Shown here: positions 8,678 through 15,963 of the stretch, piece after piece
Layout: each line of letters begins with the position of its first letter
How positions within the stretch are numbered: position 1 is the stretch's first letter
DNA from: Azospirillum brasilense
GTDB taxonomy: Bacteria; Pseudomonadota; Alphaproteobacteria; Azospirillales; Azospirillaceae
Direction: 5' to 3'
Assembly (NCBI RefSeq): GCF_003349955.1
Contig: NZ_QLKQ01000005.1
Coordinates: forward strand, 1 to 64,000
DNA length: 64,000 nucleotides
The notes under the pieces: model-generated
Databases searched by the model: none
Told to the model about the DNA's origin: nothing
Seen by the model: the letters and a program-made list of their open reading frames with translations, nothing else
Program-made: the position numbers and the translations under genes

Positions 8678-9393
8678 TGCGGGGCTTCCTGTTGGCGGCG
8701 TTGCTGGCGCTCGGCGCCTGCACCGGCCAATCCGTAAACCCCAGGGAGGCGATGCCGGAGGGTTTCGCCCGCTGGGAGGATTCCACCCCGCCCTACCGGC
8801 TGGGGCCGGGCGACCGCTTCCAGGTCAAGTTCATGCTCGTCCCCGACATGGACGAGGAGGTGATGATCGGCCCCGACGGCTCCGCCGGGCTGCGCATCGC
8901 CGGGCAGGTCGACGCCGCCGGGCTAACGCCGGGCGAGCTGGCCACCCTGGTCGAGACGCGGGCGCGGCGGTGGATGCGCGCCCCGCAGGTCAGCATCGGG
9001 CTGAAGGAAACGCCATCGAACCGCGCCTACATCGGCGGCGCCGTCGCCCGCCCCGGCACCTACCTGCTGAACGGCCGCATCGGCGCGATGGAGGTGATCA
9101 TGCTGGCCGGCGGCTTCGACCGCGAGGCGCGCTACGAGGAGGTGGTGCTGATCCGCCGCAACTCCGACAACAAGCCCATGCTGCGCACCATCGACACCCG
9201 CCGGTTCCTGGAGTCCGGGGCGGCGGTCGGCGATGTGCCGCTGGTCGCCGGCGACATCCTGTTCGTGCCGCGCAGCTCCATCGCCGAGACCGGACTGTGG
9301 GTCGAGCAGTTCATCAACCGCGTCGTGCCGTTCGAGCGTGTGTTCAGCTACACGATCGGCCGCCAGACCGGCGGGTCCACGACCTTCCCATGA
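8668..9393 (+). CDS. Polysaccharide export outer-membrane lipoprotein, Wza/GumB family
   Basis: This 241-aa protein has a lipoprotein signal with lipobox LGAC; the lipidated Cys would be residue 18. A Poly_export (PES) domain begins at PYRLGPGDRFQVKF, followed by SLBB-like segments (AYIGGAVARPGTYLL, AGDILFVPRSSIAE). Wza-type proteins form the outer-membrane channel for exopolysaccharide and contact the co-polymerase encoded just upstream. The gene starts inside the end of that gene and overlaps the next by 4 bp (ATGA), indicating translational coupling. At 241 aa it is shorter than Wza (about 380) and closer to GumB. Confidence 0.88.
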   Translation: MAVMRGFLLAALLALGACTGQSVNPREAMPEGFARWEDSTPPYRLGPGDRFQVKFMLVPDMDEEVMIGPDGSAGLRIAGQVDAAGLTPGELATLVETRARRWMRAPQVSIGLKETPSNRAYIGGAVARPGTYLLNGRIGAMEVIMLAGGFDREARYEEVVLIRRNSDNKPMLRTIDTRRFLESGAAVGDVPLVAGDILFVPRSSIAETGLWVEQFINRVVPFERVFSYTIGRQTGGSTTFP

Positions 9394-10202
9394 TGAAGCC
9401 CTCCACCGAGCCGGGACCGGAGCATCCCGCCGACACCGTCTTCGGGGTCGCCATCGCCCGCCTCGACGTGGCCGGCGCCGCCCAGGCGATCGCCGGGCGG
9501 GCGCCGGAGGCCCCTTTCGCCTACGTCGTGACGCCGAACGCCCAGCATGTGGTGCGGCTTCACCGCGGCGGGGACCTCCGCTTCCGCGCCGCCTACGACG
9601 GCGCGTGGCTGCGGCTGTGCGACAGCCAGATCATGCGGCACCTGTCCCGGCGGCTGTTCGGCAAGCCGTTGCCCAGCGCCAGCGGCAGCGACCTGACCGC
9701 CCACCTGTTCGCTCACGTCATCACGCCGGACGATTCCATCACGGTGATCGGCGGCAGCGACGAGCTGGAGCGCCGCCTGCGCGAGCGCTTCGGCCTGACC
9801 CGGCTGGCCCGGCACGACCCGCCCATGGGCTTCGCCGCCGACCCGCGGGAGGTCGAGCGCTGCGTCCGCTTCGTGCTGGACCACCCGGCCCGCTTCGTCT
9901 TCCTGGCGGTCGGCGCGCCGCAGTCGGAATGCCTGGCGCTGGCCATCCGGAACACCGGACAGGCCAGCGGCGTCGGGCTGTGCGTCGGCAGCTCGCTCCT
10001 GTTCGTGACGGGACTGGTCGAGCGCGCGCCGCCGCTGTTCCGCCGCTTCGCCCTGGAATGGCTGTACCGTCTGGCCCAGAACCCGCGCGGCCACGCCCGG
10101 CGGGTCTTCGTGGAGTCCCTGCCGCTGCTCGGCATCGCGCTGTCGGCCTGGTGGGCGGAACAGCGGGGCCGGGCGGGCGCGAAGCCGGCGGCGCGCCCAT
10201 GA
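9390..10202 (+). CDS. WecG/TagA/CpsF-family glycosyltransferase (GT26)
   Basis: This 270-aa protein starts at the ATG of the ATGA overlap. GT26 features are VTPNAQHVVRLHR near residue 50, the SASGSDLTAHLF segment matching the family's GxDL motif, VFLAVGAPQSE, and ALEWLYRLAQNPRGHARR near the C-terminus. WecG/TagA enzymes add the second sugar (for example ManNAcA or ManNAc) to an undecaprenyl-linked sugar at the membrane. It is the only classical sugar-adding transferase in this locus besides the priming enzyme, so other transferases must lie elsewhere or the repeat unit is short. Confidence 0.87.
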   Translation: MMKPSTEPGPEHPADTVFGVAIARLDVAGAAQAIAGRAPEAPFAYVVTPNAQHVVRLHRGGDLRFRAAYDGAWLRLCDSQIMRHLSRRLFGKPLPSASGSDLTAHLFAHVITPDDSITVIGGSDELERRLRERFGLTRLARHDPPMGFAADPREVERCVRFVLDHPARFVFLAVGAPQSECLALAIRNTGQASGVGLCVGSSLLFVTGLVERAPPLFRRFALEWLYRLAQNPRGHARRVFVESLPLLGIALSAWWAEQRGRAGAKPAARP

Positions 10203-11536
10203 TCGTCGAGCTGGGAGCCCGGCAGCGCGGCCGCATCCTGTCGCCCGTCCGGGCGGCGGCGCCCCGCCGTGCCCAGCCCCGCGCCCTGACGGTGATGATC
10301 CTGCTGGCGGTGCTGCCCCTGTTCGGGCAGAGCTTCCATTATCTGGTCGACCTTCCGCCGCTCTACGCCCTGTCGAAAAGCTGGCCGGTCCTGACCATCC
10401 CGCTTGCCGTCTACGCGTTGGCGCAGATCGAGCTGCCGTTCAAGTCGCTGTGCGTCGCCCTGCTCGCCTATCTCGTGGCGATCACCCCGGCGGTGTCCAT
10501 GGTCCAGCTCGGCAACGGGCTGACCGACGCGATGGCGACCACGGTCAAGGTCTGGCCCTTCGCCTATTATTTCTCCCTCGCCGCCCTTCTGACGTTGCTG
10601 CGCCCGACGCTGCCCCAGGTGCGCGGCGCGCTGATCGCGCTCGGCGCCGGCACCTTCGTCGTCATGCTCGCTCTGTGGCTGGTTCTCCCGCCGGAGGCCT
10701 ACGCCACCGACCCGCTGAAGAGCAAGCTGCTGATGTACGACGTCGAGCGCGGCCCGCGCATCTTCATGCCGATGTTCTTCGGCGTGCTGTTCCTCTTCTA
10801 CCTGTCCCGGCGGTTCTGCGCGTACCGGGAATGGTGGACCATCCCGCTGCTGCTGATCGGGCTGCTGCTGATGGTGTTGATCTACAAGCAGCGCACGGCG
10901 CTGGGCAGCGTGGTCCTGGTGGTCGGCTTCGCCATGATCACCTCGGCGCGCGGCTGGTGGCGGATCCTGGCGGTCGGCATGGCCTTGCTGGCGTCGGTCG
11001 CCCTGGCCGCCGTCTACAGCGCGGACCTCGCCAGCCGGGCCGAGCAGATGCTCGGCGCCTCCCTGTCGATCCGGCAGAACTCCATCGTCCTGGCGCTCGA
11101 CTACCTGGAAGTCACTCCGTTGCGCTGGCTGCTGGGGGTGGGCGCCATCACCCGCTTCAGCAACGTGACCCTGGCGGACATCCTGGGCAACAACCAGTTC
11201 TATCTCGCCGACATCGGCTGGATCGGCATCGTCTTCGAATACGGCGTCATCGGGGCGGTGCTGATCGCGGCCTTCTACGTCGCGGCGCTGCGCACCGCCC
11301 GCCGCTCCGTCGTCCCCGGCGATCCCATGACCCAGGCGTTGGGCGACTACGTCCTGTTCGCCCTTGCGACCTCCACCATCTACTCCGTCGTCTTCACGCC
11401 CGGAGAGGTCGCCAGCGTGATGGCGCTCGCCCTCTACTGGCGCACCGCCCGTCAAAAGGCTGGCGCAACGGAGCCATCAGTCAACCGCTCACCGGAATTC
11501 TTCAAAATGCAACGAAATCGCAAAAGCCGATTGTGA
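10199..11536 (+). CDS. O-antigen ligase/polymerase-like membrane protein (Wzy/WaaL type)
   Basis: This 445-aa protein has about 10 to 12 hydrophobic segments and a large loop before LGVGAITRFSN, in the style of Wzy_C/O-antigen ligase proteins. Arg residues in the loop (YKQRTALGSVV) resemble those placed near the active site in the family. It would polymerise lipid-linked repeat units at the periplasmic face. The start ATG 10199 lies in an ATGA overlap with the glycosyltransferase gene. The C-terminal tail (about 430-445) is basic and poorly conserved. Family members have low sequence identity, so the choice between polymerase and ligase is open. Confidence 0.75.
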   Translation: MIVELGARQRGRILSPVRAAAPRRAQPRALTVMILLAVLPLFGQSFHYLVDLPPLYALSKSWPVLTIPLAVYALAQIELPFKSLCVALLAYLVAITPAVSMVQLGNGLTDAMATTVKVWPFAYYFSLAALLTLLRPTLPQVRGALIALGAGTFVVMLALWLVLPPEAYATDPLKSKLLMYDVERGPRIFMPMFFGVLFLFYLSRRFCAYREWWTIPLLLIGLLLMVLIYKQRTALGSVVLVVGFAMITSARGWWRILAVGMALLASVALAAVYSADLASRAEQMLGASLSIRQNSIVLALDYLEVTPLRWLLGVGAITRFSNVTLADILGNNQFYLADIGWIGIVFEYGVIGAVLIAAFYVAALRTARRSVVPGDPMTQALGDYVLFALATSTIYSVVFTPGEVASVMALALYWRTARQKAGATEPSVNRSPEFFKMQRNRKSRL

Positions 11537-11583
11537 CTCTTTGTCGAAAATTATCGTGCCAGCGATGTCAATGCTGTCATGAT

Positions 11584-11596
11584 CTATTTTAAATAG
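11584..11596. promoter_or_regulatory. AT-rich palindrome upstream of methyltransferase gene
   Basis: CTATTT-T-AAATAG is a perfect 6-bp-arm dyad inside a locally AT-rich 70-bp gap between the polymerase gene and the methyltransferase gene. It lies 12 bp before the GTG and 21 bp before the ATG candidate start. It could be an operator or part of a -10 region allowing separate transcription of the downstream genes. Confidence 0.35.
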
Positions 11597-11616
11597 TGTG
11601 GTAGCAAGTGGCCATC

Positions 11617-12465
11617 ATGTCGCCTCAACCCCCAATAGCATTTTCCTCGCCGCTGCACCGCTACATCCAGGGCGGCCACCGCCGTGTGGACGGCTGGCTG
11701 TCGCGCCTGGACGCCAGCCTGATCGCCACCGTCGGCGTCTGGCAGAGCGCCCAGGGCGTGGCGGGAAGCGTCGGCGAGATCGGCGTTCATCACGGACGGC
11801 TGTTCATCCTTCTGGCGCTGGCGCGCCGGCCGGGTGAGCGGGCCTTCGCCATCGACCTGTTCGACGACCAGCAGTTCAACGTCGACCAGTCGGGACAAGG
11901 CGACGAGACGGCCTTTCGCGCCAACCTCGTCCGCTTCGGGATCGAGCCGGCGTCGGTCGAGGTGGTCAAGGGCAACTCCCTGGACCTGACCTGGAGCGGC
12001 CTCGCCGGCCGGCTCGGCCCCGCGGTCCGCCTGTTCAGCATCGACGGCGGCCACACCGCCGACATCACTCGCCACGATCTGGGCGTCGCCGACGACAGCC
12101 TGGGCGACGGCGGGGTGATCGTGCTCGACGACTACTTCAACCCGGAATTCCCCGCCGTGTCCGAGGGCATGTGCCGCTTCATGGCCGGCCGGCCGGGAGC
12201 CCTCGCCCCCTTCGCCATCGGCGACAACAAGCTGCTTCTGGCCCGGCCGGACTGGGCGGAGCGCTACCGCGTCCTGCTGGTCGGGGCGATGCCGTCGCGC
12301 CATTACGTGCGCGACACCGAGCTGTTCGGCCAGCCCGTCACCGTGTTCCGCACGCCGCGGACGCCGATGCAGCTCATCCGGCAGACCGGCCTGACCCGAC
12401 GGCTTCGCTCCCATCCGCTGGGGCAGGCGTTGAAGCCGATCATCCGCCGCTTCGTGCAGGGGTAA
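11617..12465 (+). CDS. Class I SAM-dependent methyltransferase (Methyltransf_24-like)
   Basis: The product is about 282 aa. SAM-binding elements are GSVGEIGVHHGRLFI (motif I), AFAIDLFDDQ (acidic loop) and VRLFSIDGGHTADITRHDL, which is typical of the TylF/Methyltransf_24 group that O-methylates sugars and macrolides. IVLDDYFNPEF follows as the usual metal or substrate segment. The start could be GTG 11608 or ATG 11617; neither has a strong ribosome site. Its place between the polymerase and priming transferase genes suggests modification of the exopolysaccharide repeat unit. Confidence 0.72.
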   Translation: MSPQPPIAFSSPLHRYIQGGHRRVDGWLSRLDASLIATVGVWQSAQGVAGSVGEIGVHHGRLFILLALARRPGERAFAIDLFDDQQFNVDQSGQGDETAFRANLVRFGIEPASVEVVKGNSLDLTWSGLAGRLGPAVRLFSIDGGHTADITRHDLGVADDSLGDGGVIVLDDYFNPEFPAVSEGMCRFMAGRPGALAPFAIGDNKLLLARPDWAERYRVLLVGAMPSRHYVRDTELFGQPVTVFRTPRTPMQLIRQTGLTRRLRSHPLGQALKPIIRRFVQG

Positions 12466-12475
12466 AGAGACCGCC

Positions 12476-14041
12476 ATGCGCGACGACGTGCAGGTCCGTT
12501 TTCCGGCTCAGGAGCGAAGCGTCGTTCCGGACCCTGCCGTGCCCGACGTCGTGCCCGAACCCGCACCGGATGTCGCGCCGCCGCCCGGCGACTTTTCGGG
12601 CGCCCGGGACGGCTGGCTGCACTGGACGCATGGGCTGGTCAACCGGCTGGTCAAGGGAGCCGACGGCGTCCTGCTGGCGGTCGCCGGTCTCGCCGCCTGG
12701 GCCGCCTGGACCCGCCGGACGGACGGGGCGTCGTTCGACGACGGCCGCCTGCTCCTTCAGGCGCTCATCTTCACGGCCGTCACGCTCGGCGTCTATCTGC
12801 GCGCCATGACCACCATCGGCGCCTACCGCGTCGAGAATTACCGGCACTGGGGAAAGTCGCTGCTGGACGTGGTGGGCGGCCTGCTGCCGGCCGGAACGGT
12901 GCTGTCCCTGCTCGTCTGGGCCTTCCTGCCGGAGGTCGGCCCGTCGGACATGCTCGCCCTGTGGGGCGGGACGGCGCTCGCCTGTCTCGGGGCGGGGCGC
13001 ATCCTGGCGGCGCGGGGCGTGCGGCTTCTGGAGGAGCGCGGGGTGCTGCGCCGCCGGGTGGTCATCCTGGGCGCAACCGACGTCGCGGAACGGATGATCG
13101 CGCATCTCGGCCTGCCGGAACACCGGGCGAACTACAGCGTCCTCGGCCTGTTCGACGACCGCGACGCCGATCGCCGGCCCGTGTCCCTGGCCGGCCTCCC
13201 GGTGTCCGGCGACCTGACGGACTTCAAGCGCTTCCTGCCGGACAACCGCGTCGACATGGTCGTCATCGCCCTGCCCTGGCGGGCGGCGATGCGCATCCAC
13301 AGCCTGCGCATGCAGCTCCAGATGATCTCCCTCGACATCCTGATTCCGCTGGACGAGGAGAGCATCCGGCTGCGGCTCGCCAACCTGCGGCACATCGGCG
13401 ACATCCCTGCCCTGCTGGTGATGCGGCAGCCGCTGCGCGGCATGCAGATCGTCGTGAAGCGGATCGAGGACGTCGTCGTCGCCGGCCTGGGCCTGCTCGT
13501 CGCCTCGCCCTTCATGCTGGCCGCGGCCATCGCGGTCCGCCTGGACTCGCCGGGGCCGATCATCTTCCGGCAGACCCGCGTCGGCTTCAACAACCGCCCC
13601 TTCACCATGCTGAAGTTCCGCACGATGAAGGTGGACGACAGCGACGACGGCGCCGTCGGCACCAGCCGCGACAACCCGCGCATCACCCGCGTCGGCCGCT
13701 TTCTCCGCCGGACCAGCATCGACGAGTTGCCCCAGCTCTTCAACGTGCTGACCGGCGACATGTCGGTGGTCGGCCCGCGTGCCCATGTCCCGAACATGCG
13801 GGTCGGCAACCAGCGCTACGCCGAGGTGGCGCGCGAATACGCGGCGCGCAGCCGCGTCAAGCCGGGGATCACCGGCTGGGCCCAGATCAACGGCATGCGC
13901 GGCGGCATCCACACCGTCGAGAAGGCGCGCGTCGGGGTTGACATGGACATCCACTATATCGAGAACTGGTCGCTATGGCTCGATGCAAAGATCATCATCA
14001 GCACCGTGACCACCGGCCTGTTCGGGCGCGACGTCTTCTAG
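12476..14041 (+). CDS. Undecaprenyl-phosphate sugar phosphotransferase (WcaJ/GumD type)
   Basis: This 521-aa priming transferase moves a sugar-1-phosphate (often glucose or galactose) onto undecaprenyl phosphate to begin repeat-unit synthesis. The N-terminal half has several membrane segments and a Rossmann-like CoA-binding region (RVVILGATDVAERM). The C-terminal catalytic domain from about residue 320 has a membrane re-entrant helix, LKFRTM, RRTSIDELPQ, MSVVGPRAH and KPGITGWAQING, all diagnostic of the bacterial sugar transferase family. It is the last cytoplasmic-side gene of the operon and overlaps the following secreted hydrolase gene by 67 bp. Confidence 0.92.
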   Translation: MRDDVQVRFPAQERSVVPDPAVPDVVPEPAPDVAPPPGDFSGARDGWLHWTHGLVNRLVKGADGVLLAVAGLAAWAAWTRRTDGASFDDGRLLLQALIFTAVTLGVYLRAMTTIGAYRVENYRHWGKSLLDVVGGLLPAGTVLSLLVWAFLPEVGPSDMLALWGGTALACLGAGRILAARGVRLLEERGVLRRRVVILGATDVAERMIAHLGLPEHRANYSVLGLFDDRDADRRPVSLAGLPVSGDLTDFKRFLPDNRVDMVVIALPWRAAMRIHSLRMQLQMISLDILIPLDEESIRLRLANLRHIGDIPALLVMRQPLRGMQIVVKRIEDVVVAGLGLLVASPFMLAAAIAVRLDSPGPIIFRQTRVGFNNRPFTMLKFRTMKVDDSDDGAVGTSRDNPRITRVGRFLRRTSIDELPQLFNVLTGDMSVVGPRAHVPNMRVGNQRYAEVAREYAARSRVKPGITGWAQINGMRGGIHTVEKARVGVDMDIHYIENWSLWLDAKIIISTVTTGLFGRDVF

Positions 14042-15021
14042 GCGCCCTGGCCCTCGCCGCCGGGCTGCTGGCGGGTGGCATGACGGGTGCGAAAGCGGAC
14101 GGGCTGCCGGCGCGTCCCCTGCTCGTCTATCACGACAGCTGGTACGAGCGCCCGGCCACCGGCCCGGCCGCCACGACGCTGGCGACGCTTCCCGGCTACA
14201 TGAATCTGGTCGCCCTGTCCTTCGTCCGGCCGGACGCCGCCTATCCCGGCCGCCTCGACCTCAAGGAAACCGGCTTGCAGTACGGCTTTTCCGGCACGGT
14301 GCTGAGGGACGCCATCGCGCTGTTGAAGCAGCGCCAGCCGGGCACACGGGTGCTGCTCGCCGTCGGCGGGGCCAACTACGCCAATTGGGACGCGCTGAAC
14401 CTCGACGCGCTGGTGCGGCTGGTCCGCGATCTCGGGGTCGACGGGATCGATCTGGATTTCGAACCGGTGTCCCCCGGCTGTTCGGTCCGGGGCCGGGTGC
14501 GCTGCCTGTCCGACGCGATGTGGCTGGATTTGGTCGCGCGTTTCCGCGCCGCCTTCCCACGCCCCCTGCTGCTGACCGTGCCGGGCTGGAGCATCGGGGC
14601 CTATGGCGAGGGCGCCTTCCGCGACGCCCAGCCGCGCGGCCCGCACACCGGGTCGATCCTCAACCTGCTGCGCTCCCCGCAGGCCGACGCGATCGACCTC
14701 GTCTCTATCATGGCCTACGAGGCCGGCCCGACCTTCGACCCCTGGCAGGCGTACCAAGCCTACCGGCAGGTCTGGAAAGGGCCGCTCGCCCTCGGCGTCC
14801 AGGTGCCGCCGAGCCAGCTCGGCGGGCCGACCTACACGGTGCCGCTGGCCGAGCGGCTCGCCCAGGCCGTCGCGCAGGACCCGCAGGGCGGCATGATGCT
14901 CTACCCGCTCCTCGGACGACCGCCCGGCACGCTCGGGCCGGACAACCCGGACGGACGCCTGCTGGCCCAGGCGCTGTGCCGCGGGCTGGGCCTCGACGGC
15001 TGCGCCGAGACGCTGCGCTGA
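13975..15021 (+). CDS. Secreted glycoside hydrolase family 18-like protein
   Basis: This 348-aa protein has a basic N-terminus (many His/Arg) followed by the hydrophobic core LLGALALAAGLLAGG and an Ala-rich cleavage region (TGAKA), so it is probably exported. The GH18 catalytic motif DxxDxDxE is intact as DGIDLDFE, with catalytic Glu at residue 163, and LLAVGGANYANW is the SxGG-like strand. Chitinase/ENGase-type enzymes in exopolysaccharide loci are thought to trim or release polymer. The start is placed inside the preceding gene because later Met codons would destroy the signal peptide. The substrate is unknown; a beta-1,4-linked amino-sugar polymer fits the family. Confidence 0.82.
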   Translation: MARCKDHHQHRDHRPVRARRLLGALALAAGLLAGGMTGAKADGLPARPLLVYHDSWYERPATGPAATTLATLPGYMNLVALSFVRPDAAYPGRLDLKETGLQYGFSGTVLRDAIALLKQRQPGTRVLLAVGGANYANWDALNLDALVRLVRDLGVDGIDLDFEPVSPGCSVRGRVRCLSDAMWLDLVARFRAAFPRPLLLTVPGWSIGAYGEGAFRDAQPRGPHTGSILNLLRSPQADAIDLVSIMAYEAGPTFDPWQAYQAYRQVWKGPLALGVQVPPSQLGGPTYTVPLAERLAQAVAQDPQGGMMLYPLLGRPPGTLGPDNPDGRLLAQALCRGLGLDGCAETLR

Positions 15022-15034
15022 GCGCTCCGCGGTT

Positions 15035-15775
15035 TTACCCCTCCCAGCGGTGGGACAGCACGAAGCTGTAACGCTCCGGACGGACATGGAAGACGGTGTG
15101 GTCGGCGCAGGCGCCGTCCGAGAAGAATGACCGCCGGATCATCACCAGCACCGGCATCCCCGCCGTCCCGCCGAGCGGTTCGGCGACCGCCGCACCGGCG
15201 GCCTCGGCCTTGACCTCGACATCGGCGCCGACCACCGGCTGCCCGGTAACCTCTCTCAGGATGGCGTAGACCGGCCTCTCCCCCACCGCCGCCCAGTCGA
15301 CGCCCGCCAGGTCCGGAGACAACAGGCTGCGCCCCAGCGCCACCGGCTCCCCATCCACCAGATGCAGGCGGCGCACCTCCAGGCAGCGCGGACCGAACGC
15401 GTCCGTCAGGTCCGGCGGCGTTATGGTCATGCCCGCCGACAGAGGACGCATGCTGGCGTTCAGCCCCTGGAGCCGCAGGGATTCGTGGAAGCTGCGCAGC
15501 CGGTCCAGCGGGTGGCGGACGCGTTTGCCCGCCGTGAAGGTGCCCTTGCCCTTGCGCCGCTCGATCAGCCCTTCCGCCTCCAGCCGGTCGAGCGCGAGGC
15601 GGACCGTCACCCGGCTGACCGCGAAGCGGATACCGATCTCGCTCTCGCTCGGCAGGCGGCCCGATGGTTCGAACCGGCCCGCGGCGATCTCCTCGCGCAA
15701 ACGGTCGGCGATCTGCCGGTAGAGGGCCGTCGCGTTCTCCCGCACCAAACTGTCCCGCACCAAACTGTTCCGCAT
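15035..15775 (-). CDS. GntR-family transcriptional regulator with UTRA domain (HutC/PhnF type)
   Basis: The product is about 246 aa from ATG 15775, which has a purine-rich GGAGGGGA site upstream. The N-terminal winged helix spans about 15-80 (ALYRQIADRLREEI, LPSESEIGIRFAVSRVTV). The UTRA ligand domain follows, ending in the family pattern MIRRSFFSDGACADHTVFHV and ERYSFVL. HutC/FarR-type regulators repress catabolic operons and release DNA on binding a small metabolite. It is divergent from the PHP/DUF3604 gene, its likely target. Its first codons include a 15-bp tandem duplication encoding RNSLV/RDSLV. Confidence 0.88.
   Translation of the reverse strand: MRNSLVRDSLVRENATALYRQIADRLREEIAAGRFEPSGRLPSESEIGIRFAVSRVTVRLALDRLEAEGLIERRKGKGTFTAGKRVRHPLDRLRSFHESLRLQGLNASMRPLSAGMTITPPDLTDAFGPRCLEVRRLHLVDGEPVALGRSLLSPDLAGVDWAAVGERPVYAILREVTGQPVVGADVEVKAEAAGAAVAEPLGGTAGMPVLVMIRRSFFSDGACADHTVFHVRPERYSFVLSHRWEG
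15741..15770. repeat. 15-bp tandem repeat at the regulator's 5' end
   Basis: Two adjacent 15-bp units (15741-15755 and 15756-15770) differ at one base. They fall in frame within the first codons of the GntR gene, duplicating a five-residue unit (RNSLV/RDSLV). An in-frame expansion like this could vary between strains. Confidence 0.7.
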
Positions 15776-15889
15776 CGGGGCCACCGTCCCCTCCCCCCGC
15801 TTCTGGCGAATCCGTCCGCGCCTTGATGCCACCGCAGTCCGGCCGGCTCAAGCGCGCCTTCAACGGGTGGGACGCCCCACATGTCTTAT

Positions 15890-15916
15890 ATTGTATCATC
15901 AAACTTGTTATGCAAT
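15890..15916. promoter_or_regulatory. Candidate GntR operator in AT-rich divergent region
   Basis: ATTGTAT (15890-15896) and ATGCAAT (15910-15916) form an inverted repeat with one mismatch and a 13-bp spacer. They sit in the only AT-rich patch (about 15880-15923) of the 188-bp gap between the divergent regulator gene and the PHP/DUF3604 gene. The position suits an autoregulatory and target operator. Confidence 0.45.
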
Positions 15917-15963
15917 GTATTAGCCGTCGCGGCACGCCGCCCCCCTGCCCGAGGTCCCGTCCC

